Shown here: piece by piece, positions 1 to 6,332 of the stretch
Position numbering within the stretch: position 1 is the stretch's first letter
How the letters are laid out: each line of letters starts with the position of its first letter
Source of the DNA: a virus
Strand: one strand, 5' to 3'
Virus record (IMG/VR): IMGVR_UViG_3300019776_000941
Location: 1 to 35,105 of that record
Length of the DNA stretch: 35,105 nucleotides
Translations under genes and position numbers: made by a program
Notes under the pieces: generated by a model
Told to the model about the DNA's origin: nothing
Seen by the model: the letters and a program-made list of their open reading frames with translations, nothing else
Databases searched by the model: none

Positions 1-47
1 TCAACTAAAGATTCAGCGCGTGTTTTATCGATATGTAGAAGTTCCAT
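1..47 (-). CDS. 5' end of a late gene, probably the major capsid protein (gp23-like), cut by the window edge
   Basis: Only the first 15 codons are visible, reading MELLHIDKTRAESLV. The start is supported by an AAAGGAG purine run at 61-67, about 13 bases upstream, one of the few Shine-Dalgarno-like sequences in the window. The gene follows directly downstream of the gp22 scaffold gene on the same strand. In T4-like phages gp23, the major capsid protein, holds that place (order 21-22-23). The identity is inferred from position alone because too little protein is visible to recognise a family. The strong ribosome site would suit a very abundant protein. Confidence 0.5.
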   Translation of the reverse strand, partial: MELLHIDKTRAESLV

Positions 48-114
48 AGTTATTTTATTTCTCCTTTATAAAAAGAATATTTTCGACCTTATTTGTGAGG
101 TATGAAGGATGACC
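48..114 (-). promoter_or_regulatory. Leader between gp22 and the capsid-like gene, with a strong ribosome binding site
   Basis: This 67-base gap separates the gp22 stop from the next minus-strand start. Reading on the minus strand it contains TATAAAGGAG (61-70), which joins a TATAAA-like box to an AAAGGAG ribosome site. Most other genes here have no Shine-Dalgarno sequence, so this one stands out. I infer a separately boosted, highly translated capsid gene. No convincing terminator hairpin is visible. Confidence 0.4.
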
Positions 115-1083
115 TTAGTGTCTAAGTTTTAACTTAGAACCGTCAAGCTTCTTCATCTCATTCAGATATCCGCCAACAGGAGATTGATTCTCAACTGGTG
201 GTCTAGAAATGACTTCCTCAACAAGTGATTCTGTTTCAGGACGGTCAACGGCCTCAACGATCCGTCTTGTGACCTTTTCCTTAGCATCTTCGACTTGTTC
301 GGAAGTTTCCTTCTCGAACATCTCAACTACGTACTGATAGTTCTCTTGAATGTACTCGGGTGATTTACCTCTGAGTAACTTACTGACATATGCCTTAGTA
401 CTTTGTGGCATATCTTTTGTTTTTTCTTCAAGCAAAATTTTGGCTTCAGCGTTTTGCAACTTTGCGTTTAATGCTGTGTTAGCCTCAAGTGCTTCATTCA
501 ATTCCTTCTTTAAGGAATCGATTGTTGTCTTACCATCGATGAGAGCGTCTTTGATCTCACCATTGATAAATTCTTCATTAATACCAACAAGTTTACGAAT
601 CTCGTCAAGAACTTTGCGTGAGCGGATGTTCTCAACTGCTTCATTAACTTGTTTTGTTGGTACTACTTTTTCAAGATACAGATCCATGTAATTTGAAATC
701 TCGTCAACTAAACGTGAACGGAAGGATTCTGCTTCTTCTTTTAAAGTTGTTTCATACTTACTTACTACAGTCTCTAATTTAGCTGTATGATCTTCGTCGA
801 TCTTTGTAAGTACTGCTTTTAATTTTTGTGCATGATCAAAATCAATTGTCTCAACAAGCTTCTGAAGCTTTGCTGTGTGATCAGTATCGATTGACTCAAT
901 GAGTGATTCGAGCTTAGCAGCGTGGTCTTCATCAAGCTTTGTTGTTGCTGCTTCAACAGCAAGTTCTGCTCTTTGTTCTGCTTTTTCGTTTACGGCAGCT
1001 TCGAAGGCTTCGTGTACTGCGGTTAAGGTCTCTTCTGTGATGAGATCTTTGAACTGTTCTTTGAGAATTGATTTGAAGTCCAT
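115..1083 (-). CDS. 22: Prohead core scaffolding protein, T4 gp22-like
   Basis: This 322-residue, highly charged, mostly helical protein matches the T4-like prohead core scaffold, which fills the prohead during capsid assembly and is then digested by gp21. Residues 51-110 hold four tandem 15-residue repeats of the form D-x-D-H-x-x-K-L-x-x-x-(L/V)-x-x-(I/Y). A coiled-coil stretch follows at about 185-225, and a conserved RGKSPEY segment lies at 238-244. The N-terminus MDFKSILKEQ resembles the leaders of two other proteins in this window (starts at 3783 and 5454). An (L/I)xE site, ITE, lies at 15-17. The gene is downstream of gp21 and upstream of the probable capsid gene, as in T4. AATAAATA boxes stand 10-14 bases before the start. 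The family call is from memory of the fold and gene order and is fairly secure. Confidence 0.85.
   Translation of the reverse strand: MDFKSILKEQFKDLITEETLTAVHEAFEAAVNEKAEQRAELAVEAATTKLDEDHAAKLESLIESIDTDHTAKLQKLVETIDFDHAQKLKAVLTKIDEDHTAKLETVVSKYETTLKEEAESFRSRLVDEISNYMDLYLEKVVPTKQVNEAVENIRSRKVLDEIRKLVGINEEFINGEIKDALIDGKTTIDSLKKELNEALEANTALNAKLQNAEAKILLEEKTKDMPQSTKAYVSKLLRGKSPEYIQENYQYVVEMFEKETSEQVEDAKEKVTRRIVEAVDRPETESLVEEVISRPPVENQSPVGGYLNEMKKLDGSKLKLRH
754..933 (-). repeat. Four tandem 15-residue (45-base) repeats within the gp22-like gene
   Basis: The repeat units are DEDHAAKLESLIESI, DTDHTAKLQKLVETI, DFDHAQKLKAVLTKI and DEDHTAKLETVVSKY, with no residues between them. D1, D3, H4, K7 and L8 are kept in every unit. 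The period of 15 is close to two heptads plus one residue, which suggests a regular helical rod in the scaffold. The DNA copies have diverged, so this is an old duplication and not a recent slippage event. Confidence 0.85.
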
Positions 1084-1093
1084 ATTTGTTATA

Positions 1094-1105
1094 TATTTAT
1101 TTATT
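1094..1105 (-). promoter_or_regulatory. Late-promoter-like double AATAAATA box before gp22
   Basis: Two overlapping copies of AATAAATA (minus strand, 1098-1105 and 1094-1101) stand 14 and 10 bases before the gp22-like start. T4 late promoters have TATAAATA at -10. The assignment as a late promoter is inferred from that likeness and from recurrence upstream of other genes here. Confidence 0.5.
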
Positions 1106-1114
1106 CTAAATAGG

Positions 1115-1264
1115 TTAATTTTCTTCTTGGTTTACGTAGGAACGAATTTTATTTTTAATCTTAGCCTCAACAGCATCTTGTAAAGCTTGTTGGGCATCTG
1201 AGTAATCTTTGTTAGCAATTTTACCAATAAAGCTGTTGATTGTCTTTTGTTCTTCTTGTGTCAT
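1115..1264 (-). CDS. Small prohead core protein, possibly gp67-like (49 aa)
   Basis: A short open frame begins MTQEEQKTINSF, continues through GKIANKDYSDAQQALQDAVE and ends SYVNQEEN. It fills the gap between the ParB-like gene and gp22, with only short spacers on each side. The pattern, a hydrophobic helix then K-x-x-D-x-x-x-A followed by a lysine-rich helix, recalls the N-terminal half of T4 gp67 (a small prohead core protein), which is encoded close to genes 21 and 22. The acidic tail of gp67 is missing, so this is a shorter form. Being open, in place and of coherent helical composition, it is very likely a real gene. The gp67 label is tentative. Confidence 0.65.
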   Translation of the reverse strand: MTQEEQKTINSFIGKIANKDYSDAQQALQDAVEAKIKNKIRSYVNQEEN

Positions 1265-1272
1265 AAGTTTAT

Positions 1273-2178
1273 TTATCTAGTAGGCTGTTGTTGGGCTACT
1301 GGAGCTTGGCCCTGTTTATAAGGAGATACTACATCTATTTTTCCACTTTTTAAAGCATTTTCTAAATCTTTATCTCCTACTTTATTCATACCAGGTTGTG
1401 GCATTTCTCCCCTAGGTGGATTATTTTCCCACTTCGCTTCCTTACAATGATCTCTAAGAGCTTGAACATTTTGAATTATACGATCTTGAAATGTTTGCAA
1501 ATCTGTACAGAATTTTATTTGTATTGCTTGATTCAAAACTTCTTGGGTGGGATTTAAAATTTTACGAACCTCATCAAAACTACAATTTAATAAATTGGGT
1601 TCATTATTAGGTTTTGTTAGTAAGCTTGTTCCTGGTGATTTTAATGCTACTATAGCTGCCTGAATTGCCTTTAATCCACCTTCTTGCTCAAATTTGTCAT
1701 TTTGATAATTAGTTACTACTAGTTGTGCTTTCGGATTATAGCAAAATGTCTGGGACCAACGATGATGACCATCAAGTACAAAACGACCATTTAATACTAT
1801 AACAGAACCAGTATCTACTGGAGCTCCGGTAAATATTTTTGCAAACTCTTGAGGTTTATCTAACGGATAAGCTAAAGAATTAGCTATACCTATTTCTTTT
1901 TGTGTTGGCCATAATTGATTAACAGCAATATTAGCACCTGGTGTTACCGCAATTTGATCGTCAGACTGATTACCATCCTGCATACCCCCTTTTATAATGT
2001 TTGCTATTCTTTTATCATCAGAGTATTTTTTTAACCACTGTACAAAAGGTATATATTTTCCACTTATAGCATTTTGATATGCTTGTGTAAACTGTGTTTC
2101 ATCCCCAGGAAACTCTTCTTCTTTTAAAAGAACACGCATGTAAGCTTCTTCTAAAAGTATTTGATCTTTCTTTTTCAT
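1273..2178 (-). CDS. ParB/sulfiredoxin-fold domain protein in the head cluster, candidate packaged protein
   Basis: This 301-residue protein has a ParB-like core: NQLWPTQKEIG at 87-97, then VIVLNGRFVLDGHHRWSQ at 126-143. DGHHRW is the hallmark of the ParB/Srx nucleotide-binding fold. I recall similar TQxEI...DGHHRWSQ proteins in other T4-like marine phages, of unknown function. The C-terminal half looks less conserved and ends in a Gln/Pro-rich tail. The first 22 residues include LEEAYMRVLLKEE, nearly the same as the leader of the acidic protein starting at 8463. They contain LKE (18-20), a match to the gp21 (L/I)xE cleavage rule. Lying between gp21 and gp22, it is a candidate internal head protein. 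A GATAAATA box ends 6 bases before the start and overlaps the gp21 stop. Nuclease or CTPase activity is not shown. Confidence 0.75.
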   Translation of the reverse strand: MKKKDQILLEEAYMRVLLKEEEFPGDETQFTQAYQNAISGKYIPFVQWLKKYSDDKRIANIIKGGMQDGNQSDDQIAVTPGANIAVNQLWPTQKEIGIANSLAYPLDKPQEFAKIFTGAPVDTGSVIVLNGRFVLDGHHRWSQTFCYNPKAQLVVTNYQNDKFEQEGGLKAIQAAIVALKSPGTSLLTKPNNEPNLLNCSFDEVRKILNPTQEVLNQAIQIKFCTDLQTFQDRIIQNVQALRDHCKEAKWENNPPRGEMPQPGMNKVGDKDLENALKSGKIDVVSPYKQGQAPVAQQQPTR

Positions 2179-2184
2179 ATATAA

Positions 2185-2192
2185 TATTTATC
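2185..2192 (-). promoter_or_regulatory. Late-promoter-like GATAAATA box before the ParB-like gene
   Basis: GATAAATA on the minus strand ends exactly 6 bases before the ATG at 2178 and overlaps the gp21 stop codon. There is no ribosome-binding sequence between it and the start. With T4-type spacing, transcription would start at or beside the ATG. Confidence 0.5.
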
Positions 2193-2862
2193 CGAGTTTA
2201 ATTTTATTAATAAAGCCAATTAAGGCTTCTCTTAAGAATGTATCTGTGCCATGTTTAGGCATGTTAGAAAGTTTTTCACCGAGTTGAGCTCTGGCTGCTG
2301 CTGAACATTCAATAATTGAACCGTCCGGACGAATCATATACTCTCTTGACTCCATGACAGACTCAAGCATGGCATTTTGTACTGATGGTTGGTGTACAAC
2401 ATCAAGACAGATAAGATGGAAATTTGAAACGTGCTTGGCATCAGCCATCTCTTGAATATTACCTAAAGCACGAGAAGAGATACCCATTTTAATTCCATCA
2501 GTAATAAGTGACTTAAGAAGTTGACCCATTGGTGTATTAAGCACTTGAGACTTACCCATGAAGTAATTACCATTCTGTTTTAGTTCTGTAACAAGGTGAC
2601 AGGCATTAACAGGGTTAACTTCTGTTGATTGTGGGTGATTCATTTCACCGATAGCTCTACGAGACTTGACCATTTCATCTGTATAACGATTAACTTCTGT
2701 AATCATTTCATCTAGTTTATAGATACGACCGTTTTGATTCTTTTGCTCGGCCATTAAGAATGGTCCGGTAATGTAGAGTTTTTGTTCTCCTTGACGGTTC
2801 TTTTCCTCGATCATGAAATCAAGTCCGTCATGGATATCTTCGACTAAAAATTTAAGTCCCAT
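2188..2862 (-). CDS. 21: Prohead core protease, T4 gp21-like
   Basis: This 224-residue serine protease of the T4 gp21 type cleaves the scaffold, capsid and internal proteins after (L/I)xE during head maturation. Landmarks in order are ITGPFLMAEQKNQNGRIY (31-48), GEMNHPQS with the probable catalytic His76, GISSRALG with the probable nucleophile Ser129 or Ser130, and LDVVHQPS around Asp154. The length is close to T4 gp21 (about 212 residues). It is followed by the ParB-like gene, the small core protein and gp22, so the 21-22 order is kept with two insertions. The portal gene does not precede it as in T4; an unknown 289-residue gene does. An ATTAAATA box lies 10 bases before the start. Confidence 0.88.
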   Translation of the reverse strand: MGLKFLVEDIHDGLDFMIEEKNRQGEQKLYITGPFLMAEQKNQNGRIYKLDEMITEVNRYTDEMVKSRRAIGEMNHPQSTEVNPVNACHLVTELKQNGNYFMGKSQVLNTPMGQLLKSLITDGIKMGISSRALGNIQEMADAKHVSNFHLICLDVVHQPSVQNAMLESVMESREYMIRPDGSIIECSAAARAQLGEKLSNMPKHGTDTFLREALIGFINKIKLG

Positions 2863-2913
2863 AGGTTTTTATTATTTAATCTACTATGTCGCAATTTCTC
2901 CAGTAGTAATAGA

Positions 2914-3783
2914 CTATTTTATATGTTTACTTTCAGATGTTTGTAATCTTTGTCTTATATGTAAAGGTAGCTGCTGCATATATTTTTTCGCACCAACATC
3001 AGGAAGTTCTCCGGTATCGTATTTAGCTTTTTGAGCTCCCGCTACACCGTGTTGTTTGGCCATAAGTTCAGCTGTTTTCTTTTCTTGTTCTTTTGTTGCT
3101 TTATTTCTTTTACCGGTTTTAAATTCAGTGTATGAAGGTAAATGTTTATCGGGTGTACCTTCTTTGTCTAATTCTGCTGGGTTTATAACATCAATAAAAT
3201 ATTCATTTCTAGTTTGTACAGGTACTTTAAAGTAATTAAATACATTTTCAATTGCATTATTATCTATTTGTTCTTGTGTTAACCAAAATGATAATATCTT
3301 TTTTTCAAGCCATATTCTTCCTGCGTTTTTAAAAATCTTAGTTCGAATACTAAGATTTAATTGTATTTTTTCTCTTTTAACAGCTTCATCTGAACCGGTC
3401 ATATTATGAAAGAATTCTTCAAGTTTATTACTTTTTATTAATTTTAAAGTTTGTGGGCTATTAAAAATATCTTCAACTACTTTACTCGAGTTTGGAATTG
3501 CGGTATCAGGTAGAGTATTAAATGCTAGTAGTAATCTTTTGTTTAATGCAAAACTCTTGAATTTCATTTTTTCTAAAGTTTCAACTAAATCATCTATCAT
3601 ATTCCAATGTGTTGTTGCAGGATTTTTTCCGTACATAAAAAAAGGCTCAACACCAGGAAGGGCGTGCAATGTACCAAATACATGGGCATCATTATCATTC
3701 CAGCGAGCTTTTTTCTTATCGGGCATATAAACCTCATCAGGAGACTCATTTAAAATTTGATTTACGATGCTATTAAAGTCCAT
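2914..3783 (-). CDS. Unknown head-region protein with a probable capsid-targeting leader
   Basis: I do not recognise this 289-residue protein. Its N-terminus MDFNSIVNQILNE matches the first 13 residues of the small basic protein that starts at 5454 and resembles the start of gp22. The leader ends in LNE, fitting gp21 cleavage after residue 13. The middle is helical and mixed in charge. The last 60 residues are rich in Lys and Gln, typical of DNA-contacting internal proteins. It is the first gene of the leftward group that contains gp21 and gp22, and starts opposite the rightward membrane-protein gene with only 32 bases between them. An AATAAATA box stands exactly 6 bases before its start. A packaged internal head protein is the best inference. 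Confidence 0.7.
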   Translation of the reverse strand: MDFNSIVNQILNESPDEVYMPDKKKARWNDNDAHVFGTLHALPGVEPFFMYGKNPATTHWNMIDDLVETLEKMKFKSFALNKRLLLAFNTLPDTAIPNSSKVVEDIFNSPQTLKLIKSNKLEEFFHNMTGSDEAVKREKIQLNLSIRTKIFKNAGRIWLEKKILSFWLTQEQIDNNAIENVFNYFKVPVQTRNEYFIDVINPAELDKEGTPDKHLPSYTEFKTGKRNKATKEQEKKTAELMAKQHGVAGAQKAKYDTGELPDVGAKKYMQQLPLHIRQRLQTSESKHIK

Positions 3784-3789
3784 TTTATA

Positions 3790-3807
3790 TATTTATTTGA
3801 ATAAATA
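3790..3807. promoter_or_regulatory. Palindromic two-way late-promoter-like element between divergent genes
   Basis: TATTTATTTGAATAAATA is an 18-base perfect inverted repeat apart from its central TG. It offers AATAAATA on the minus strand 6 bases before the ATG at 3783, and on the plus strand 8 bases before the ATG at 3816. It therefore looks like two back-to-back T4-type late promoter boxes. An operator-type binding site is the alternative. Confidence 0.5.
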
Positions 3808-3815
3808 TTGCTACT

Positions 3816-4700
3816 ATGTTTACAGCATTGTTAGCCTTTACGGCATTATTGGTCGCTGGGTGCGGAGCTTATTTTTCCGTGCTCGGTATTGCAACATTAT
3901 TCTCTGGTCACTTTTGGCAGGTGGCTATTATGGCGGGATCTCTTGAATTAGGTAAATTAGTCGCCACATCATTCTTATATCGTTATTGGAAGAAGATAAT
4001 TTGGTTTCTTAAAGTATATATGATAACAGCCGTTCTCGTACTCATGTGTATTACATCAATGGGTATTTTCGGTTATCTATCATCTGGGTATCAAGTTAAC
4101 GCCGGTAAAACAGAACTCATTGACAACAAAGTAGTATTAATAGAACAACAAAAGACAAATATTAAAAATGAAATTGACCAAATTAACTCGCGTATTACTA
4201 CGCTTAATGAGGCTCGTAAATCTCAGGAAGCTCGTCTCCCGGAAATGTCACGCGCTGCAGCAAAGCCAGTCTATGAAGATATGGCAAGAGCTGCAGAAGA
4301 GATCAAAGGTTTAACAGCTAGAGTTCAACAACTTCAAACAACTCAATTCGAAAAGGATAATGAACTCATTACACTTAAGACCGATAGTAATTCTGTTCAT
4401 GATATTGGTACATTTAAGTTTGTAGCTGAATCTGTTGGCTTACCTCTTGATACAGTTGTAAAGATTTTTATTATCTGTATTGTAGCTGTATTCGATCCTT
4501 TAGCTGTAGCTCTAGTATTAGCTTACAATATAGCTAGAGGCGGCTCAATGTTAAAAGAAACTAAATCAACTAAACAGCTTTTAGTGGATGAACCTATTCC
4601 AGCTCAACCTAAGACAAAGACAATTATAACAGAAGAGATTATTGAAGAAGTTGTTCCTGATTCAGGAAAGACTAGAAAGTATTCAGGTCATCAGTCTTAA
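3816..4700 (+). CDS. Four-helix membrane protein with a long periplasmic or cytoplasmic coiled coil (DUF4407-like layout)
   Basis: This 294-residue protein is one of two rightward genes. Hydrophobic segments lie at about 3-29, 33-56, 64-90 and 213-240. A charged, heptad-rich coiled coil fills about 98-190. The last membrane segment carries VFDPLAVALVLAY, and a 55-residue acidic/basic tail follows. The arrangement of three helices, a coiled coil and one helix resembles DUF4407-type proteins, and similar FDPLA-containing membrane proteins occur in marine phages, to my recollection without a known role. It could be an envelope-remodelling, superinfection-exclusion or lysis-associated protein, but nothing shown here decides between these. 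It is inserted against the grain of the late operon and interlocks at its 3' end with gp4 through a shared TTAA. Confidence 0.8.
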   Translation: MFTALLAFTALLVAGCGAYFSVLGIATLFSGHFWQVAIMAGSLELGKLVATSFLYRYWKKIIWFLKVYMITAVLVLMCITSMGIFGYLSSGYQVNAGKTELIDNKVVLIEQQKTNIKNEIDQINSRITTLNEARKSQEARLPEMSRAAAKPVYEDMARAAEEIKGLTARVQQLQTTQFEKDNELITLKTDSNSVHDIGTFKFVAESVGLPLDTVVKIFIICIVAVFDPLAVALVLAYNIARGGSMLKETKSTKQLLVDEPIPAQPKTKTIITEEIIEEVVPDSGKTRKYSGHQS

Positions 4701-5155
4701 AGTCCTAAATGCTTTTCGGTTAGAATAGTAAATTCGTAACCTTTTTTCTTACACCATTGCTCGGCTGCCTGCCACTTTGCTCTATTTTTCACGTACTCAG
4801 CCTGGCGTCTTAATAGAGCTTTTGTGTTCTTGCCTGGTTTAGGGGGCTGGGTTTGAATAGAAGGCTTAATTTCTATAAGATATTTTTTAAATTCACCGTT
4901 TTTTGTTTTAAGAGTTATATTAGAATCAACAAAGTAACGAGACACTTTTCCAGTAAGAGGGTTTTGATAAGGTACTATAATTGATTCTGAACCCCACGAT
5001 ATTACAGCTGGGTTATAATCACACCATCTAAAGTATTTTAATTCGTAAGATGAGCGATAAAGGATAGGTAGAGTACCTTGGTACTTTTCCGGATGATTAG
5101 GCTTAAAGATGCCTTGTTTAAACTTAGATGTTCTTTTACGATTCACTTTTAGCAT
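4697..5155 (-). CDS. 4: Head-completion nuclease-fold protein, T4 gp4-like
   Basis: This is a 152-residue protein when started at the ATG at 5153-5155. It matches T4 gp4 (gp50/65), a head-completion protein with an endonuclease-like fold that acts on filled heads. Visible landmarks are YRSSYELKYFRWCD (33-46) with Glu38, RYFVDSNI (73-80) with Asp77, and LIEIKPSIQT (93-102) with Glu95-x-Lys97. Together they form the E...D...ExK pattern of restriction-endonuclease folds. YVKNRAKWQAAEQWC (121-135) is typical of the family. A longer frame starts at 5179, but the inner ATG is preferred: it overlaps the upstream stop (ATGCTAA) and gives the usual basic N-terminus. Its stop interlocks with that of the convergent membrane-protein gene. 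Confidence 0.85.
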   Translation of the reverse strand: MLKVNRKRTSKFKQGIFKPNHPEKYQGTLPILYRSSYELKYFRWCDYNPAVISWGSESIIVPYQNPLTGKVSRYFVDSNITLKTKNGEFKKYLIEIKPSIQTQPPKPGKNTKALLRRQAEYVKNRAKWQAAEQWCKKKGYEFTILTEKHLGL

Positions 5156-5454
5156 TTCCAGCGTCTTCTTGCAGCACAACCTCTTGTGTCTTTACCTGCA
5201 CAACCACCGGCTGGAATCCATGCTTTACTCCGAGCACAGAAGCTTTTTCTGCGCTTAGATGCTTTAGAGCCTTTTTTAACTTTACCGGTAACAGGAGCTT
5301 TAAGATTAGAGCCAGTAGCGCGATTATATTTTGCTCTACCTTTAGCTGTTAATCCACCACCACGACTTACAGGTAATTTTTCCCCGCGTTTAATAGACAA
5401 ACTAGGAGCTTTTTTTTCTTCTAAAATTTCTAATACAATATTGTTAAAGTCCAT
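5149..5454 (-). CDS. Small basic four-cysteine protein (DUF6321-like) with a capsid-targeting-like leader
   Basis: This 101-residue protein is very rich in Lys and Arg. Residues 1-13, MDFNNIVLEILEE, match the leader of the 289-residue protein (MDFNSIVNQILNE) and end in LEE, a gp21-type site. The remainder holds GGLTAKGRAKYNRATGSNLK (33-52), KASKRRKSFCAR (64-75) and a C-terminal ARRRWKC. I recall this GGL..KGR..YNR..GSNLK...SFCAR pattern from small phage and bacterial proteins grouped near DUF6321, with unknown function. Cys73, Cys85, Cys93 and Cys101 could bind a metal ion. Its basic nature and placement between neck and head-completion genes suggest an internal DNA-associated head protein. 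Its stop overlaps the gp4 start. Confidence 0.75.
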   Translation of the reverse strand: MDFNNIVLEILEEKKAPSLSIKRGEKLPVSRGGGLTAKGRAKYNRATGSNLKAPVTGKVKKGSKASKRRKSFCARSKAWIPAGGCAGKDTRGCAARRRWKC

Positions 5455-5462
5455 AATAGTAA

Positions 5463-6320
5463 TTATCCAATAAAGAACATAGCACCAGTGACATCTTCGT
5501 AAGTATTTTTTAACTCAGCTTCTAAAGCGTCTCTTTCAGCAATACCTTGAGACATAAAATCTTGATAGTTGACTTGACCACCGCCAAAGAGGTTTGTACC
5601 ACCGAACTTACCTCTTACGTTACCTACAGTAACCTTCGAAAGAGCTAAAGCATATCTATAAATCCATCTTTCGTTAATAAGATCTTTAACTGGTCTTTCT
5701 AAATAACAACCAACAACACCAAGATAAGTCTGTTCAGGAATAGGTTCTGGAATGATTCTAAGAATCTGATTTTTAGGATCAAATCTAAAATGAGGAGTCA
5801 TTGCAAGGACTTTTGTTCTAGTGTCAATAAATCCTTTTAATATTTCCCAACTGACAAGATCAAATCCGAAATTGCCAATCATGTAGCTAGAATAGATTTG
5901 CTGGGCCATGGCCTGCTCTAGCGTAAAGAGGGTGTTAATACCTGTAGTTTCACCGTATGTAAAAGAGAAACAATCAAGTACTCTTCTATATGAATTTAAA
6001 TCATAATCGTAACCAGCTGATAGACCGTTTGTAACTGTTGTCATTTCTGAGGTTTGATTAATGAGGGTAGCTACATTTATCCCGACCCCTCTTGTATACT
6101 TTGTAGAATCAAACACTAAGAATTCTTCTGTATACCCGGCATACTTAGTAAAAAACTCCATAGCTTGGGCAATACAGTCATATATCTGTTCATTAGCTAT
6201 TTCAACGTTAACTAAAGGCTCGCCCATTTGTCTACGAATTCTTTGTGCCAAGGCATCGTAACTCGTAATAACGGAGTTAAAGTTTGTTGAGCCTGATGTA
6301 TAACGTGGTAGTACGTTCAT
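5463..6320 (-). CDS. 13: Neck protein, T4 gp13-like
   Basis: This 285-residue protein resembles the neck (head-tail connector) protein gp13 of T4-like phages. The typical start of the family is visible: a short basic helix, then MGEPLVNVEIANEQIYDCI (32-50), followed by EFFTKYAGYTEEFLVFD. T4 gp13 is 309 residues, so the size fits. The middle region has aromatic-rich segments and the C-terminus is a helical tail ending in MFFIG. It is followed by gp4 and preceded by the gp14-like gene, so the neck and head-completion genes are grouped. An ATTAAATA box is 5 bases before the start. The assignment of gp13 rather than another neck component rests on memory of the family. Confidence 0.68.
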   Translation of the reverse strand: MNVLPRYTSGSTNFNSVITSYDALAQRIRRQMGEPLVNVEIANEQIYDCIAQAMEFFTKYAGYTEEFLVFDSTKYTRGVGINVATLINQTSEMTTVTNGLSAGYDYDLNSYRRVLDCFSFTYGETTGINTLFTLEQAMAQQIYSSYMIGNFGFDLVSWEILKGFIDTRTKVLAMTPHFRFDPKNQILRIIPEPIPEQTYLGVVGCYLERPVKDLINERWIYRYALALSKVTVGNVRGKFGGTNLFGGGQVNYQDFMSQGIAERDALEAELKNTYEDVTGAMFFIG

Positions 6321-6332
6321 ATAGTTATTTAA

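Noticed and set aside
350-1183. Plus-strand open frames opposite gp22 (350-691 and 899-1183).
   Set aside because: They are antisense to a well-supported gene with biased composition and give Ser/Phe-rich proteins with no recognisable features.
3816-3863. Lipobox-like LVAGC at residues 12-16 of the membrane protein, suggesting a lipoprotein signal.
   Set aside because: No positive charge precedes the hydrophobic run, the hydrophobic segment continues past the cysteine, and three more membrane segments follow. A plain membrane helix is more likely.
5156-5179. Upstream start at 5179 for the gp4-like gene.
   Set aside because: It would add MCCKKTLE to a protein whose relatives begin with a basic helix. 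The ATG at 5155 overlaps the upstream stop in the usual coupled fashion.
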